From: Lachnospiraceae bacterium
Lineage (GTDB): Bacteria; Bacillota; Clostridia; Lachnospirales; Lachnospiraceae
Length of the DNA stretch: 31,633 bases
Direction: 5' to 3'
NCBI GenBank assembly: GCA_900770345.1
Contig: CAAGKF010000037.1
Location: forward strand, 1 to 31,633
Part shown: piece by piece, positions 15,728 through 24,059 of the stretch
Position numbering within the stretch: the first letter of the stretch is position 1
How the letters are laid out: every line of letters begins with the position of its first letter
Position numbers and translations under genes: made by a program
Notes under the pieces: generated by a model
What the model was told of the DNA's origin: nothing
Databases searched by the model: none
The model's input: the letters and a program-made list of their open reading frames with translations, nothing else

Positions 15728-16732
15728 TTACATAGCCAGAACCTGGTTCCACTTCTCCTCAATTACAGGGATACCGTTTGCAAGGTTATCCTGGATAGCC
15801 TTTGCCTCCGGCTCACCCGGATATAAAACTTCTTTTCCTTCCTCTACCGGAACAGAAGATTTTACGTCAGCAACGATCTTGTCTACGATCTCATCAGTCA
15901 GCTCAGGCGTATTAGCCTTGGACGGATCAATAGCGATCATGATCTGTGTCAGACCAACCTCATCACCGAAGGTTCCGATCTTCTGTACGGAATTTCCGTT
16001 GCTCAGTACGGTTGCGATCATATCCAGAGCGATTGAAATACCGCTGCCCTTCCAGTAGCCCATAGGAAGTACTCTCCAGGTCTTCTCAATCTCTGCAGGA
16101 TCTGTGGTCAGATTGCCCTTGGTATCATAGCCGCCCGGTACAGGAAGCTGGATTCCCTTTAACTTGCAGTCCTCGATCTTGCCATAGGAGAACTGAGAAA
16201 CTGCGCAATCGATTACGACATGCTGTCCGTTGCTTCTCGGGATTGCAAAGATCAGAGGGTTGTTTCCGATCTTCTTGTCCTTGCCTCCCCATGCCGGCAT
16301 GTTGGGGCAGGTATTGGACCAGCAGATTCCGATGCATCCGTTGTCTGCAGCCTGGAAACCGTAGCTGCCGCCTCTCATCCAGTGGTTATTGTTGCCCAGT
16401 GCAACAACACCGATACCGTACTGCTTTGCCAGCTCACAGGCTCTGTCCATAGCCAGCTTTGCGTTCAGAGGTCCAAAGCCTCTGTGACCGTTCCAGCGCT
16501 CAAAAGCGCCCATCTGAAGCTCGCACTCTGCCACGATATCAGGATCGATCTCGCCCTTCTCCAGATATTCAACCACTCTCGGGAATCTGTTTAAGCCGTG
16601 GGAATATACGCCTGACAGACTGTTCTGTGCGAAAATGGTTGCAGCAGCCTCTGCTCTGTCTTCCTTGAAGCCCTTCTTTACCAGAACTCTCTTGAACTCG
16701 TTTAACATTGTTTCATAAGGTACTCTCATCAT
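15728..16732 (-). CDS. dlgD: Ldh_2-family dehydrogenase, 2,3-diketo-L-gulonate reductase-like
   Basis: A 334-residue member of the malate/L-lactate dehydrogenase (type 2) family, which uses NAD(P)H to reduce 2-oxo acids. It matches E. coli YiaK/DlgD along its length: SGVYSHGLNRFPR with the catalytic histidine H45, then NNHWMRGGSYG, NPLIFAIP and LPMGYWKGSG. The known E. coli enzyme reduces 2,3-diketo-L-gulonate. The next gene upstream is YiaL-like, the same pairing as in the E. coli yiaKLMNO cluster, which supports the name. No kinase or transporter of that pathway is next to it, so the true substrate may be a related sugar-acid. An AAGGAGGAAC ribosome site precedes the two adjacent ATG codons; the first is used here. 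Confidence 0.85.
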   Translation of the reverse strand: MMRVPYETMLNEFKRVLVKKGFKEDRAEAAATIFAQNSLSGVYSHGLNRFPRVVEYLEKGEIDPDIVAECELQMGAFERWNGHRGFGPLNAKLAMDRACELAKQYGIGVVALGNNNHWMRGGSYGFQAADNGCIGICWSNTCPNMPAWGGKDKKIGNNPLIFAIPRSNGQHVVIDCAVSQFSYGKIEDCKLKGIQLPVPGGYDTKGNLTTDPAEIEKTWRVLPMGYWKGSGISIALDMIATVLSNGNSVQKIGTFGDEVGLTQIMIAIDPSKANTPELTDEIVDKIVADVKSSVPVEEGKEVLYPGEPEAKAIQDNLANGIPVIEEKWNQVLAM

Positions 16733-16794
16733 GGTTTTGTTCCTCCTTGAATTGATTTTTATATTATCATTTAACTTATTTATTATCGTTTGGC

Positions 16795-17277
16795 TTACTG
16801 ATCGTTTAACTTACTGATGTTGATCTTCACTACGATCTTCCTCAGCTTTTCAGGTCCGTCAATCTGACAGAAGGGACGATGCACATCCTCCGGAAAAAAG
16901 ATAGCATAGGAACCCTTTACCAGCGGAAGCATCACCTCACCCGAATCCGGATTCTCCTGATAGTAAATGGTATCTTTCTCTTCCAGACAGTCCTGAAGCA
17001 GCCGGTTGTCTCCCCGGTCAGGGTAAAAGCCCATATGCTCCCTTCCCGATACCACATACTGCAGCTCCACATACTTTCTGTGGACCTCCGGAAGCTTCTC
17101 TTCTTTTTTTCCTGTTGTCCACTCATTGTAGATTACAAAAAAATCGTCTCCGTCCAGGTAATACCGCCCCAGCTCCATATGGTCCGTATCTGCCGTTCTG
17201 CAGTACTCAATAGCCCGCAGGATCTGCGGCGCATAGGCCTGACGGCTCTCTGCCGCATCTACATGCCCTAATATCAT
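16795..17277 (-). CDS. yiaL: YhcH/YjgK/YiaL-family protein
   Basis: A 160-residue protein of the YhcH/YjgK/YiaL (DUF386) family, cupin-like beta-barrels linked to sugar-acid and sialic-acid breakdown. Visible family segments are EVHRKYVELQYVVSGRE in the middle and SYAIFFPEDVHRPFCQI near the end, whose histidines and glutamate are the probable metal ligands. Its biochemical role is not firmly known; isomerase or anomerase activity has been suggested for relatives. The ATG follows GGGAGGAGAAG. It is the first gene of the unit and dlgD follows after 62 bases. Expression starts at a promoter with a LacI-type operator. Confidence 0.85.
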   Translation of the reverse strand: MILGHVDAAESRQAYAPQILRAIEYCRTADTDHMELGRYYLDGDDFFVIYNEWTTGKKEEKLPEVHRKYVELQYVVSGREHMGFYPDRGDNRLLQDCLEEKDTIYYQENPDSGEVMLPLVKGSYAIFFPEDVHRPFCQIDGPEKLRKIVVKINISKLNDQ

Positions 17278-17337
17278 GGTCTTCTCCTCCCAATGATCTT
17301 CCTGATGTTGATACTTTTGTCAGCTCTCTCTTGTTTT

Positions 17338-17349
17338 GCAATCGATTGC
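17338..17349. promoter_or_regulatory. LacI-type operator at the yiaL promoter
   Basis: GCAATCGATTGC is a perfect 12-bp palindrome with the central CG typical of LacI-family operators. It lies roughly at +7 to +18 relative to the promoter below, a repressing position. A weaker copy, GCAATCGATACA, is at 17514-17525. Confidence 0.7.
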
Positions 17350-17362
17350 TTTCTATGTTTTT

Positions 17363-17391
17363 ATATTAGCACATTATTTTTTATTTTTCAA
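17363..17391 (-). promoter_or_regulatory. Promoter of the yiaL-dlgD unit
   Basis: Minus-strand TTGAAA (17386-17391) and TAATAT (17363-17368), spaced by 17 bases, inside an AT-rich stretch (17350-17460) that holds no gene. Confidence 0.7.
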
Positions 17392-17571
17392 TATTAAATT
17401 TATTGTTATTTTGCATGTATTATTTGATATTATTTTATGCAATATATACAATCATCCTGTTTTTTACAATTTATCGCATTGTAACTCTCTGTAATTTTCT
17501 AATTTGATTTCCGCAATCGATACATCCTTATAACCCTTTAAATATTTTGCAGGTGTAAAATCTGCCAAACG

Positions 17572-17607
17572 AACAGGCCGCCTGTCAAACGACAGACGGC
17601 CTGTTCC
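17572..17607 (-). terminator. Hairpin terminator after adhE
   Basis: GAACAGGCCGCCTGTC pairs with GACAGACGGCCTGTTC over a four-base loop, a 16-bp stem with one wobble. It lies 42 bases after the adhE stop. The 3' flank on the minus strand is GTTTGGCAGATTTT, so the T-run is poor. It may act as a terminator or as an mRNA-stabilising hairpin. Confidence 0.65.
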
Positions 17608-17648
17608 AAACACAAAGGATAAAGGTAGTTACCCGCAATGGGCTCGAA

Positions 17649-20261
17649 TTATTTACCGTAATATGCTTTTAAATACATTTCCTTGATCTCGCTCATAAGA
17701 GGATATCTCGGATTTGCTCCGGTACACTGGTCATCAAATGCATTTTCAACCATTGCATCCAGTGTATCCAGGAAATATTTCTCATCTACACCGTAATCAC
17801 GGATTGTAGCTTTAACTCCCACAGCCTTCTTAAGCTCCTCGATCTTTTCAATAAGCTTCTTTACAGCCTCTGCATCATCAGATGCCTGGATTCCGCAGAA
17901 TCTTGCGCACTCTGCGTATCTTGCCTGAGTATGCGGATACTGATACTGAGAGAAGGTTCCCATCTTGCGCGGATTCTCAGCAGCATTGAACTCAATTACC
18001 AGAGAGATCAGCAGCGCATTTGCAATACCGTGAGGAAGATGATGGAATGCGCCCAGCTTATGTGCCATAGAGTGGCATACACCCAGGAACGCATTGGCAA
18101 ATGCCATACCGGCCATGCAGGAAGCGTCGGCCATCTTCTGACGGGCCTCCACATTTCCCGGTTCGTTGTAGGCAGCCGGCAGATATTCAAATACATTTTT
18201 CATGGCCTTCAGTGCCAGACCATCCGTGTAATCGGTAGCCATAACGGAAGCATAAGCCTCCAGAGCATGTGTCAGAACATCTACGCCGGATGCGCTTGTC
18301 AGACCTTTTGGCTGGCTCATCATATTATCCGTATCCACAATAGCCATATTCGGCATCAGCTGATAATCAGCCAGAGGATACTTTACGCCGGTCTCCTGAT
18401 CGGTGATAACGGCAAAAGGAGTAACCTCGGAACCTGTACCGGAGGAAGTGGGAACAGCAACGAAATATGCCTTCTCTCCCATTTTCGGGAATGTATAAAC
18501 ACGCTTGCGAATATCAATGAAACGCATGGCCATATCCATAAAGTCTGCTTCCGGATGCTCATAAAGTACCCACATGATCTTTCCGGCATCCATTGCGGAG
18601 CCGCCGCCCATAGCGATAATCACGTCAGGTTCAAATTCTCTCATCAGCTTTGCACCGGCCTGGGCATTTGCCAGGGTCGGATCAGGCTGAACATCGGAGA
18701 ATACGGTATATGTGATTCCCATCTCATTGAGACGGTCTGTAATTACATGTGTATATCCGTTCTTATACAGGAAGGAGTCGGTTACAATAAAGGCTCTCTT
18801 CTTTCCCATTACGTCCTTCAGCTCTCTCAATGCTACAGGCAGACAGCCCTTCTTAAAGTAAACCTTTTCAGGTGCACGGAACCAAAGCATATTCTCTCTC
18901 CTTTCAGCAACGGTCTTGATGTTCAGTAAATGCTTCACACCGACATTCTCGGATACGGAGTTTCCGCCCCAGGAACCGCAGCCCAGCGTCAGGGAAGGAG
19001 CCAGCTTGAAGTTATACAGATCACCGATGCCGCCGTGAGAAGACGGCGTATTGATAACGATACGGCAGGTCTTCATTCTCTCTGCATGCTTCATCATCTT
19101 TTCCGTTTCATTGACGTTGATATAAAGAGAAGAGGTATGACCGTAACCGCCGTCTGCCACCAGACGCTCTGCCTTATCCAGCGCCTCATCGAAGGTTTTC
19201 GCCTTATACATGGCCAGTACCGGAGACAGCTTCTCATGAGCAAATTCCTCGCTGATATCCACAGATTCTACTTCACCGATCAGGATCTTGGTGTCAACAG
19301 GAACCTCTACGCCTGCCAGCTGTGCGATTTTGTACGCGCTCTGTCCCACGATTTTTGCATTCAGTGCACCATTGATCAGAATTGTTTTGCGGACCTTGTC
19401 GATCTCACCCTGCTTTAAAAAATAACACCCTCTGTACTGAAATTCCCGCTTAACTTCATCATAAACGGACTCCAGAACTGTTACTGACTGCTCAGAAGCA
19501 CAGATCATGCCATTGTCAAAGGTCTTGGAATGAATAATAGAATTTACAGCCATTCTGATATCCGCGGTATCATCAATAATAACCGGTGTATTTCCTGCGC
19601 CGACACCCAGAGCCGGTTTGCCGGAGGAATATGCGGCCTTCACCATTCCAGGACCGCCGGTTGCCAGAATCAGATCCGCATCTCTCATAACCTCATTGGT
19701 CAGCTCCAGAGAAGGTACATCGATCCAGCCGATGATTCCCTCAGGAGCGCCTGCCTTTACAGCCGCATCCAGAACAACCCTTGCAGCCTCAATAGTGCTG
19801 TTCTTTGCGCGGGGATGCGGGGAAATGATGATCGCGTTGCGGGTCTTCAGTGAGATCAGAGTCTTGAAGATCGCCGTAGATGTAGGATTTGTGGTTGGAA
19901 TAACAGCGGCGATAATACCGATAGGCTCAGCGATCTTTTTAATTCCGTATTCCTTATCTTCTTCAATTACGCCTACAGTTTTTGTATCCTTGTAAGCATT
20001 GTAAATGTACTCTGCCGCATAGTTATTCTTGATAACCTTGTCTTCCACAATGCCCATTCCCGTTTCTTCCACCGCCATCTTGGCTAACGGAATACGCATT
20101 TTATTTGCTGCGCTTGCTGCAGCAAGGAAAATCTTATCTACCTGTTCCTGCGTATAGGCCGCAAATTTTTTCTGAGCTTCACGCATCGCATTCATCTTTG
20201 CAACCAGTCCGTCTACACTGTCAATGATTTCCGGAACTACCTGATCCACTTTCTTTGCCAT
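17649..20261 (-). CDS. adhE: Bifunctional acetaldehyde-CoA/alcohol dehydrogenase
   Basis: An 870-residue two-domain enzyme that reduces acetyl-CoA to acetaldehyde and then ethanol with NADH during fermentation, usually as spirosome filaments. The N-terminal aldehyde dehydrogenase domain (about 1-445) has the catalytic cysteine C254 in NGMICASEQSV. The C-terminal iron-dependent alcohol dehydrogenase domain (from about 455) has the nucleotide loop AMGGGSAMDAGK, PTSSGTGSEVTPF, and the iron-binding histidines in GVCHSMAHKLGAFHHLPHG. Length and order match E. coli AdhE. I use the ATG at 20261 because the bases just before it (GGAGGAAAAGGAA) form the ribosome site; the in-frame ATG at 20276 would place that site inside the gene. 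It is a single-gene unit, probably controlled by the redox repressor Rex. Confidence 0.96.
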   Translation of the reverse strand: MAKKVDQVVPEIIDSVDGLVAKMNAMREAQKKFAAYTQEQVDKIFLAAASAANKMRIPLAKMAVEETGMGIVEDKVIKNNYAAEYIYNAYKDTKTVGVIEEDKEYGIKKIAEPIGIIAAVIPTTNPTSTAIFKTLISLKTRNAIIISPHPRAKNSTIEAARVVLDAAVKAGAPEGIIGWIDVPSLELTNEVMRDADLILATGGPGMVKAAYSSGKPALGVGAGNTPVIIDDTADIRMAVNSIIHSKTFDNGMICASEQSVTVLESVYDEVKREFQYRGCYFLKQGEIDKVRKTILINGALNAKIVGQSAYKIAQLAGVEVPVDTKILIGEVESVDISEEFAHEKLSPVLAMYKAKTFDEALDKAERLVADGGYGHTSSLYINVNETEKMMKHAERMKTCRIVINTPSSHGGIGDLYNFKLAPSLTLGCGSWGGNSVSENVGVKHLLNIKTVAERRENMLWFRAPEKVYFKKGCLPVALRELKDVMGKKRAFIVTDSFLYKNGYTHVITDRLNEMGITYTVFSDVQPDPTLANAQAGAKLMREFEPDVIIAMGGGSAMDAGKIMWVLYEHPEADFMDMAMRFIDIRKRVYTFPKMGEKAYFVAVPTSSGTGSEVTPFAVITDQETGVKYPLADYQLMPNMAIVDTDNMMSQPKGLTSASGVDVLTHALEAYASVMATDYTDGLALKAMKNVFEYLPAAYNEPGNVEARQKMADASCMAGMAFANAFLGVCHSMAHKLGAFHHLPHGIANALLISLVIEFNAAENPRKMGTFSQYQYPHTQARYAECARFCGIQASDDAEAVKKLIEKIEELKKAVGVKATIRDYGVDEKYFLDTLDAMVENAFDDQCTGANPRYPLMSEIKEMYLKAYYGK

Positions 20262-20329
20262 TTCCTTTTCCTCCATTTTCTTTGTGCTTGATTGGGGTGA
20301 TATTTCAGGATTTTTTCCTGTTATTTCTA

Positions 20330-20347
20330 TTGATAATTAATTAACAA
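20330..20347. promoter_or_regulatory. Rex-like operator, downstream box
   Basis: TTGATAATTAATTAACAA fits the known Rex site TTGTTAANNNNTTAACAA at all but one defined position. It lies just after the predicted adhE transcription start, where NADH-free Rex would block transcription. Confidence 0.75.
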
Positions 20348-20360
20348 TCTCACTGTCTGC

Positions 20361-20389
20361 ATTATATACCTTTGTTAAATTAATGTCAA
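20361..20389 (-). promoter_or_regulatory. Consensus promoter of adhE with overlapping upstream Rex-like half-site
   Basis: Minus-strand TTGACA (20384-20389) and TATAAT (20361-20366) with 17 bases between: a full consensus promoter. TTGTTAAATTAATGTCAA at 20372-20389 covers the -35 and spacer and has one perfect Rex half-site. A promoter this strong would need tight control. Confidence 0.85.
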
Positions 20390-20698
20390 TATAAAAATCC
20401 ACTTTTGCCCATTTGTATAAAGAGACCTCAAAAAATCCGGACTGCTTTGTGCGCTTTCTTTCTTTTCACTTTCTGTTTAAAGACATTTTTTCAAATTTTC
20501 CAGACGACATTCCACGTTTTTTATATTTATTTTTATTCTTTCTCCTTCTTTTTCCCATAAAAAAGCAACCTTCTTGTAAGTATATTTTTCTTTCTGAAAT
20601 CTATTTAATACTTTTCGGTAATTTTATAGAAACCATTTTTTTAATTTATTCAGAATTACTGTTATAAAAATAACATTCTTTTAGTCATATAAATCAAA

Positions 20699-20735
20699 AG
20701 GCACAGCCAGGAAAATATTCTCCTAAACTGTGCCT
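20699..20735 (-). terminator. Terminator after metK and the dehydrogenase relic
   Basis: On the minus strand AGGCACAG pairs with CTGTGCCT around an inner AGGA/TCCT stem, followed by TTTGATTTAT. Between this and the adhE promoter (20400-20690) the DNA is very AT-rich. The open frame there is low-complexity, and I see no gene in it. Confidence 0.75.
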
Positions 20736-20775
20736 GTCAAATAATTTACTGCTGCCCATTTACAATGCAGCCATA

Positions 20776-20835
20776 TTAAAACCCTATCATAGCTCCCCCG
20801 ATGATCAATGCTGTTTTTCCTTCCAGATTAAAAAT
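20776..20835 (-). pseudogene. Relic of a short-chain dehydrogenase gene start
   Basis: Directly after the metK stop, one frame reads IFNLEGKTALIIGGAMIGF and then stops. This is nearly the N-terminus of a classical short-chain dehydrogenase/reductase (MFNLEGKTALITGGxxGIG, the first beta strand and the TGxxxGIG NAD site). The would-be start codon is ATT, and the frame breaks inside the glycine motif. I infer the 5' scrap of a deleted gene of the gluconate/3-oxoacyl reductase sort. No function is expected. Confidence 0.5.
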
Positions 20836-20849
20836 ATCGATATACGATC

Positions 20850-22046
20850 TCACAGCATTTTCCTCAATAAATCTGCTTTATCCAGTCTCTCCCAGGGAAG
20901 ATCCAGATCATTGCGGCCGAAATGGCCGTAAGCTGCTGTCTGCTTATAGATCGGACGGCGAAGATCAAGCATCTTGATAATGCCGGCCGGGCGCAAGTCA
21001 AAATTCTTGCGGATAATCTCCACCAGCTTTTCATTGCTCAGTTTTCCGGTACCGAAGGTATCAACCATGATAGAAGTCGGATGAGCAACGCCGATTGCGT
21101 AGGAAAGCTGGATCTCGCACTTGTCAGCCAGTCCTGCCGCTACAATATTTTTTGCTACATAGCGGGCTGCGTAGGCTGCGGAACGGTCTACCTTTGTGCA
21201 GTCCTTTCCGGAAAATGCTCCGCCGCCGTGACGTGCGTAGCCGCCGTAGGTGTCTACAATAATCTTACGTCCTGTAAGTCCGCTGTCGCCGTGAGGTCCG
21301 CCGATTACAAAACGTCCTGTAGGATTGATAAAGAATTTTGTATTCTCATCTACCATATCTGCCGGAAGAATCTCATCGAATACATATTTTTTTATATCCT
21401 TATGGATCTGCTCCTGAGTAACACTCTCATCATGCTGCGTGGACAGTACTACCGCATCCAGACGCACCGGCTTATCATTTTCATCATACTCCACGGTCAC
21501 CTGTGTCTTTCCGTCAGGACGGAGATAGGTCAGAGTTCCGTTCTTACGCACCTCTGTCAGACGTCTTGCCAGCTTATGTGCCAGAGAAATCGGATAAGGC
21601 ATATATTCCTCTGTTTCGTTGGTAGCAAAGCCGAACATCATCCCCTGATCTCCTGCGCCGATGGCATCCAGCTCTTCTTCGGACATATGCTTCTCTCCTG
21701 CCTGCTTTGCCTCCAGAGCCTTGTCTACGCCCAGAGCAATGTCAGCGGACTGCTCATCAATCGCGGTGATCACTCCGCAGGTATCACAGTCAAAACCGTA
21801 TTTTGCCCGGTCATAACCAATCTCACGGACAGTCTCGCGGACGATCTTCTGAATATCAACATATGCCTTGGTGGTGATTTCACCCATTACCAGCACAAGA
21901 CCTGTGGTAGTTGCCGTTTCACATGCCACACGGCTCATAGGATCCTGCTCCATCAATGCGTCCAGGATCGCATCGGAAATTGCATCGCACATTTTATCCG
22001 GATGGCCTTCAGTTACGGATTCGGATGTAAATAATCTTCTTTCCAT
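20850..22046 (-). CDS. metK: S-adenosylmethionine synthetase
   Basis: A 398-residue enzyme making S-adenosylmethionine from methionine and ATP, cytosolic. Signatures: GHPDK at 14-18 (ATP site), GAGDQG at 130-135 (loop gating the active site) and GGGAFSGKD at 274-282 (triphosphate-binding P-loop-like motif). Length is standard. The ATG follows AAAGGAG. It stands alone behind a SAM-I riboswitch, the classic feedback arrangement in Firmicutes, where the product shuts off its own transcription. Confidence 0.97.
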   Translation of the reverse strand: MERRLFTSESVTEGHPDKMCDAISDAILDALMEQDPMSRVACETATTTGLVLVMGEITTKAYVDIQKIVRETVREIGYDRAKYGFDCDTCGVITAIDEQSADIALGVDKALEAKQAGEKHMSEEELDAIGAGDQGMMFGFATNETEEYMPYPISLAHKLARRLTEVRKNGTLTYLRPDGKTQVTVEYDENDKPVRLDAVVLSTQHDESVTQEQIHKDIKKYVFDEILPADMVDENTKFFINPTGRFVIGGPHGDSGLTGRKIIVDTYGGYARHGGGAFSGKDCTKVDRSAAYAARYVAKNIVAAGLADKCEIQLSYAIGVAHPTSIMVDTFGTGKLSNEKLVEIIRKNFDLRPAGIIKMLDLRRPIYKQTAAYGHFGRNDLDLPWERLDKADLLRKML

Positions 22047-22141
22047 TATATCATTTTCTCCTTTTCTTTTTGTATGTTTGCTTATCTCCGGCTGCGCGCC
22101 GGTACCCTCGCAGCACTGCGCTGTGATAATTGCCTTCGCAC

Positions 22142-22356
22142 AAAAAAGTCCGCAGCAATTGCGGACTTGAAAGGGGCGGTTTCAAATCCTCTTATTGCTC
22201 GAATCAGTATGGTGCCGATAAAAAATCAGTCATACTCCTCGCTCAGGTTGGCACCTTCCGGCCCTTTCGCATATCTGAAATCACTCTCAGATATCCTCAA
22301 CCGGGGTTGCCGTGACTTCACAGGTCCTTTGTACCTCCATCACTCTGAATAAGGGA
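22142..22356 (-). promoter_or_regulatory. SAM-I (S-box) riboswitch with intrinsic terminator
   Basis: Read on the minus strand, the aptamer starts at ATCCCTTATTCAGAG, followed by GATGGAGG, GAAGTCACGGCAACC, GGTGCCAACCTGAGCGAG, and the closing P1 strand AATAAGAGGAT (22186-22196), which pairs with the start. Each piece matches the S-box consensus. The expression platform is a terminator stem AGTCCGCA/TGCGGACT (22147-22167) followed by six T. High SAM should favour this terminator and reduce metK. Confidence 0.96.
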
Positions 22357-22397
22357 TATTTTACGAACTTTTTTAATTGTAATGCGTTACTTCACAT

Positions 22398-22426
22398 ATA
22401 TTAAAGCATATATTTCTTTATGTCAA
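22398..22426 (-). promoter_or_regulatory. Promoter of the SAM-I leader and metK
   Basis: Minus-strand TTGACA (22421-22426) and TAATAT (22398-22403) with a 17-base spacer, about 45 bases before the aptamer. Confidence 0.8.
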
Positions 22427-22546
22427 TATATATTTTTTCATTTTGCCCGAATTGCGGAGCATCCTTATACCATATTTTCCAATTTCACGAAATACTCTGC
22501 CAAGTCCTGATATACAGAAAAACTCCCTGCGATCAATCCGTTAACA

Positions 22547-22607
22547 CAAAAACTCCTCCCCTCAGCCGGTCTATTTTCAGACCATCTGCTGCAGGAAGGA
22601 GTTTTTA
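22547..22607 (-). terminator. Terminator after murA
   Basis: On the minus strand AAAACTCCTTCC pairs with GGGGAGGAGTTTT around an inner hairpin GGTCT/AGACC, and the strand continues TTTTTGTG. It lies about 20 bases after the murA stop. The remaining 22430-22546 stretch shows no gene. Confidence 0.85.
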
Positions 22608-22626
22608 TAATTCAACACTTATATCC

Positions 22627-23919
22627 TTATCCTACTCTTAATTTAAATTTCTGAACTTCTCTGTCCGAATCCACTCTTTCAATCATGGCACCCAGTCCCT
22701 GAAGCTTTTCTTCAAAGGATTCATAGCCTCTCTGGATGTATCCGATCTCATCCACGATGGTATATCCGTCCGCGGTAAGACCCGCGATCACCAGAGCTGC
22801 GCCTGCCCTCAGATCAGGAGCATTTACCTGAGCTCCCGTCAAACCTTTGACACCGTCGATCACAGCCACATTTCCTTCAACCTTGATATGGCTTCCCATA
22901 CGGGCCAGCTCGTCCACATATTTGAAACGATTTTCAAAAATACTTTCTGTTACCATACTGGTTCCGTTTGCCAGAGCCAGGGTAACTGCCATCTGAGGCT
23001 GCATATCCGTAGGAAATCCCGGATAAGGCAGCGTCTTGATATCCGTATGTCTCTGAACCGGCTTTCCAACAACGCGGACAGCATCGTCAAATTCTATCAC
23101 CTCACAGCCAATCTCGATCAGCTTTGCGGAAATAGCCTCCAGGTGCTTGGGAATCACATTTTTTACCATTACATCGCCTCTGGTGGCTGCAGCCGCGCAC
23201 ATAAAGGTCCCTGCCTCAATCTGGTCGGGAATAATCGAATACTCTGTTCCGTGAAGACGGTTTACCCCACGGATACGGATAGTATCAGTACCCGCGCCTT
23301 TGATATTGGCTCCCATGCTGTTAAGGAAATTGGCAACGTCTACAATGTGAGGCTCCTTCGCCGCATTTTCCAGAATCGTCTGTCCCTCTGCCATAGCAGC
23401 TGCCATCATGATATTGATCGTGGCTCCCACTGAAACCACATCAAGATAAATATGACTTGCCACCAGATCGATGGCATGGGCGATCACTGCTCCTCTTTCG
23501 ATAACTACATCGGCTCCCAGTGCACGAAAACCTTTAATATGCTGGTCAATAGGTCTGCTTCCGATATTGCAGCCTCCCGGAAGAGGAACCTGAGCGCTTT
23601 TATATTTTCCCAGAAGTGCTCCGATAAAATAGTAGGAAGCGCGTATCCTGCGGATATATTCATCATCCACGGATACCTCCTGAATCTTGCTGCCATTGAT
23701 TTTCACGGTATGACGGTCAATTCTCTCAACCGACGCTCCGATCTCCTGGATTGCCTCCAGCATTACATTAATATCTCTGACATCGGGAAGATTATCGATC
23801 AGAACATCTTCATCTGTCATAACAGCAGCTGCCAGAATACCCAGTGCCGCATTCTTGGCTCCGCTTATGGTCACATCTCCCACCAGCGGATTACCGCCTT
23901 TTATTATATACTGTTCCAT
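22627..23919 (-). CDS. murA: UDP-N-acetylglucosamine 1-carboxyvinyltransferase
   Basis: A 430-residue enzyme that transfers enolpyruvyl from phosphoenolpyruvate to UDP-GlcNAc, the first committed step of peptidoglycan synthesis and the target of fosfomycin. K22 in SGAKNAA and the flexible-loop cysteine C117 in PGGCNIGSRPID are the active-site residues; the cysteine form is the fosfomycin-sensitive type. The length fits. Low-GC Firmicutes often carry two copies (MurA and MurZ), and I cannot say which this is. The ATG follows AGAGG. It has its own promoter and terminator. Confidence 0.95.
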   Translation of the reverse strand: MEQYIIKGGNPLVGDVTISGAKNAALGILAAAVMTDEDVLIDNLPDVRDINVMLEAIQEIGASVERIDRHTVKINGSKIQEVSVDDEYIRRIRASYYFIGALLGKYKSAQVPLPGGCNIGSRPIDQHIKGFRALGADVVIERGAVIAHAIDLVASHIYLDVVSVGATINIMMAAAMAEGQTILENAAKEPHIVDVANFLNSMGANIKGAGTDTIRIRGVNRLHGTEYSIIPDQIEAGTFMCAAAATRGDVMVKNVIPKHLEAISAKLIEIGCEVIEFDDAVRVVGKPVQRHTDIKTLPYPGFPTDMQPQMAVTLALANGTSMVTESIFENRFKYVDELARMGSHIKVEGNVAVIDGVKGLTGAQVNAPDLRAGAALVIAGLTADGYTIVDEIGYIQRGYESFEEKLQGLGAMIERVDSDREVQKFKLRVG

Positions 23920-24019
23920 TTCATACCTCTGATATTTATTTAAACAAATCTCATATCAAGGATTTCTTACCTAAATAAAACCTTAAAAATTTGTTCATAA
24001 TTTATTTACATCTCTTTAG

Positions 24020-24047
24020 ATTATACCATAAGAATGAAATTTGTAAA
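24020..24047 (-). promoter_or_regulatory. Promoter of murA
   Basis: Minus-strand TTTACA (24042-24047) and TATAAT (24020-24025), spacer 16 bases. It lies directly after the stop of the upstream 826-residue gene, and no terminator is visible there, so some read-through is likely. Confidence 0.7.
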
Positions 24048-24059
24048 GTAGGTGCGTTT

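Noticed and set aside
20413..20667. 84-residue frame upstream of adhE
   Set aside because: Very AT-rich DNA giving a run of F, L and I codons; no ribosome site. It is the kind of frame expected by chance.
20922..22034. 370-residue frame opposite metK
   Set aside because: Antisense shadow of metK, whose motifs and leader riboswitch make the minus strand certain.
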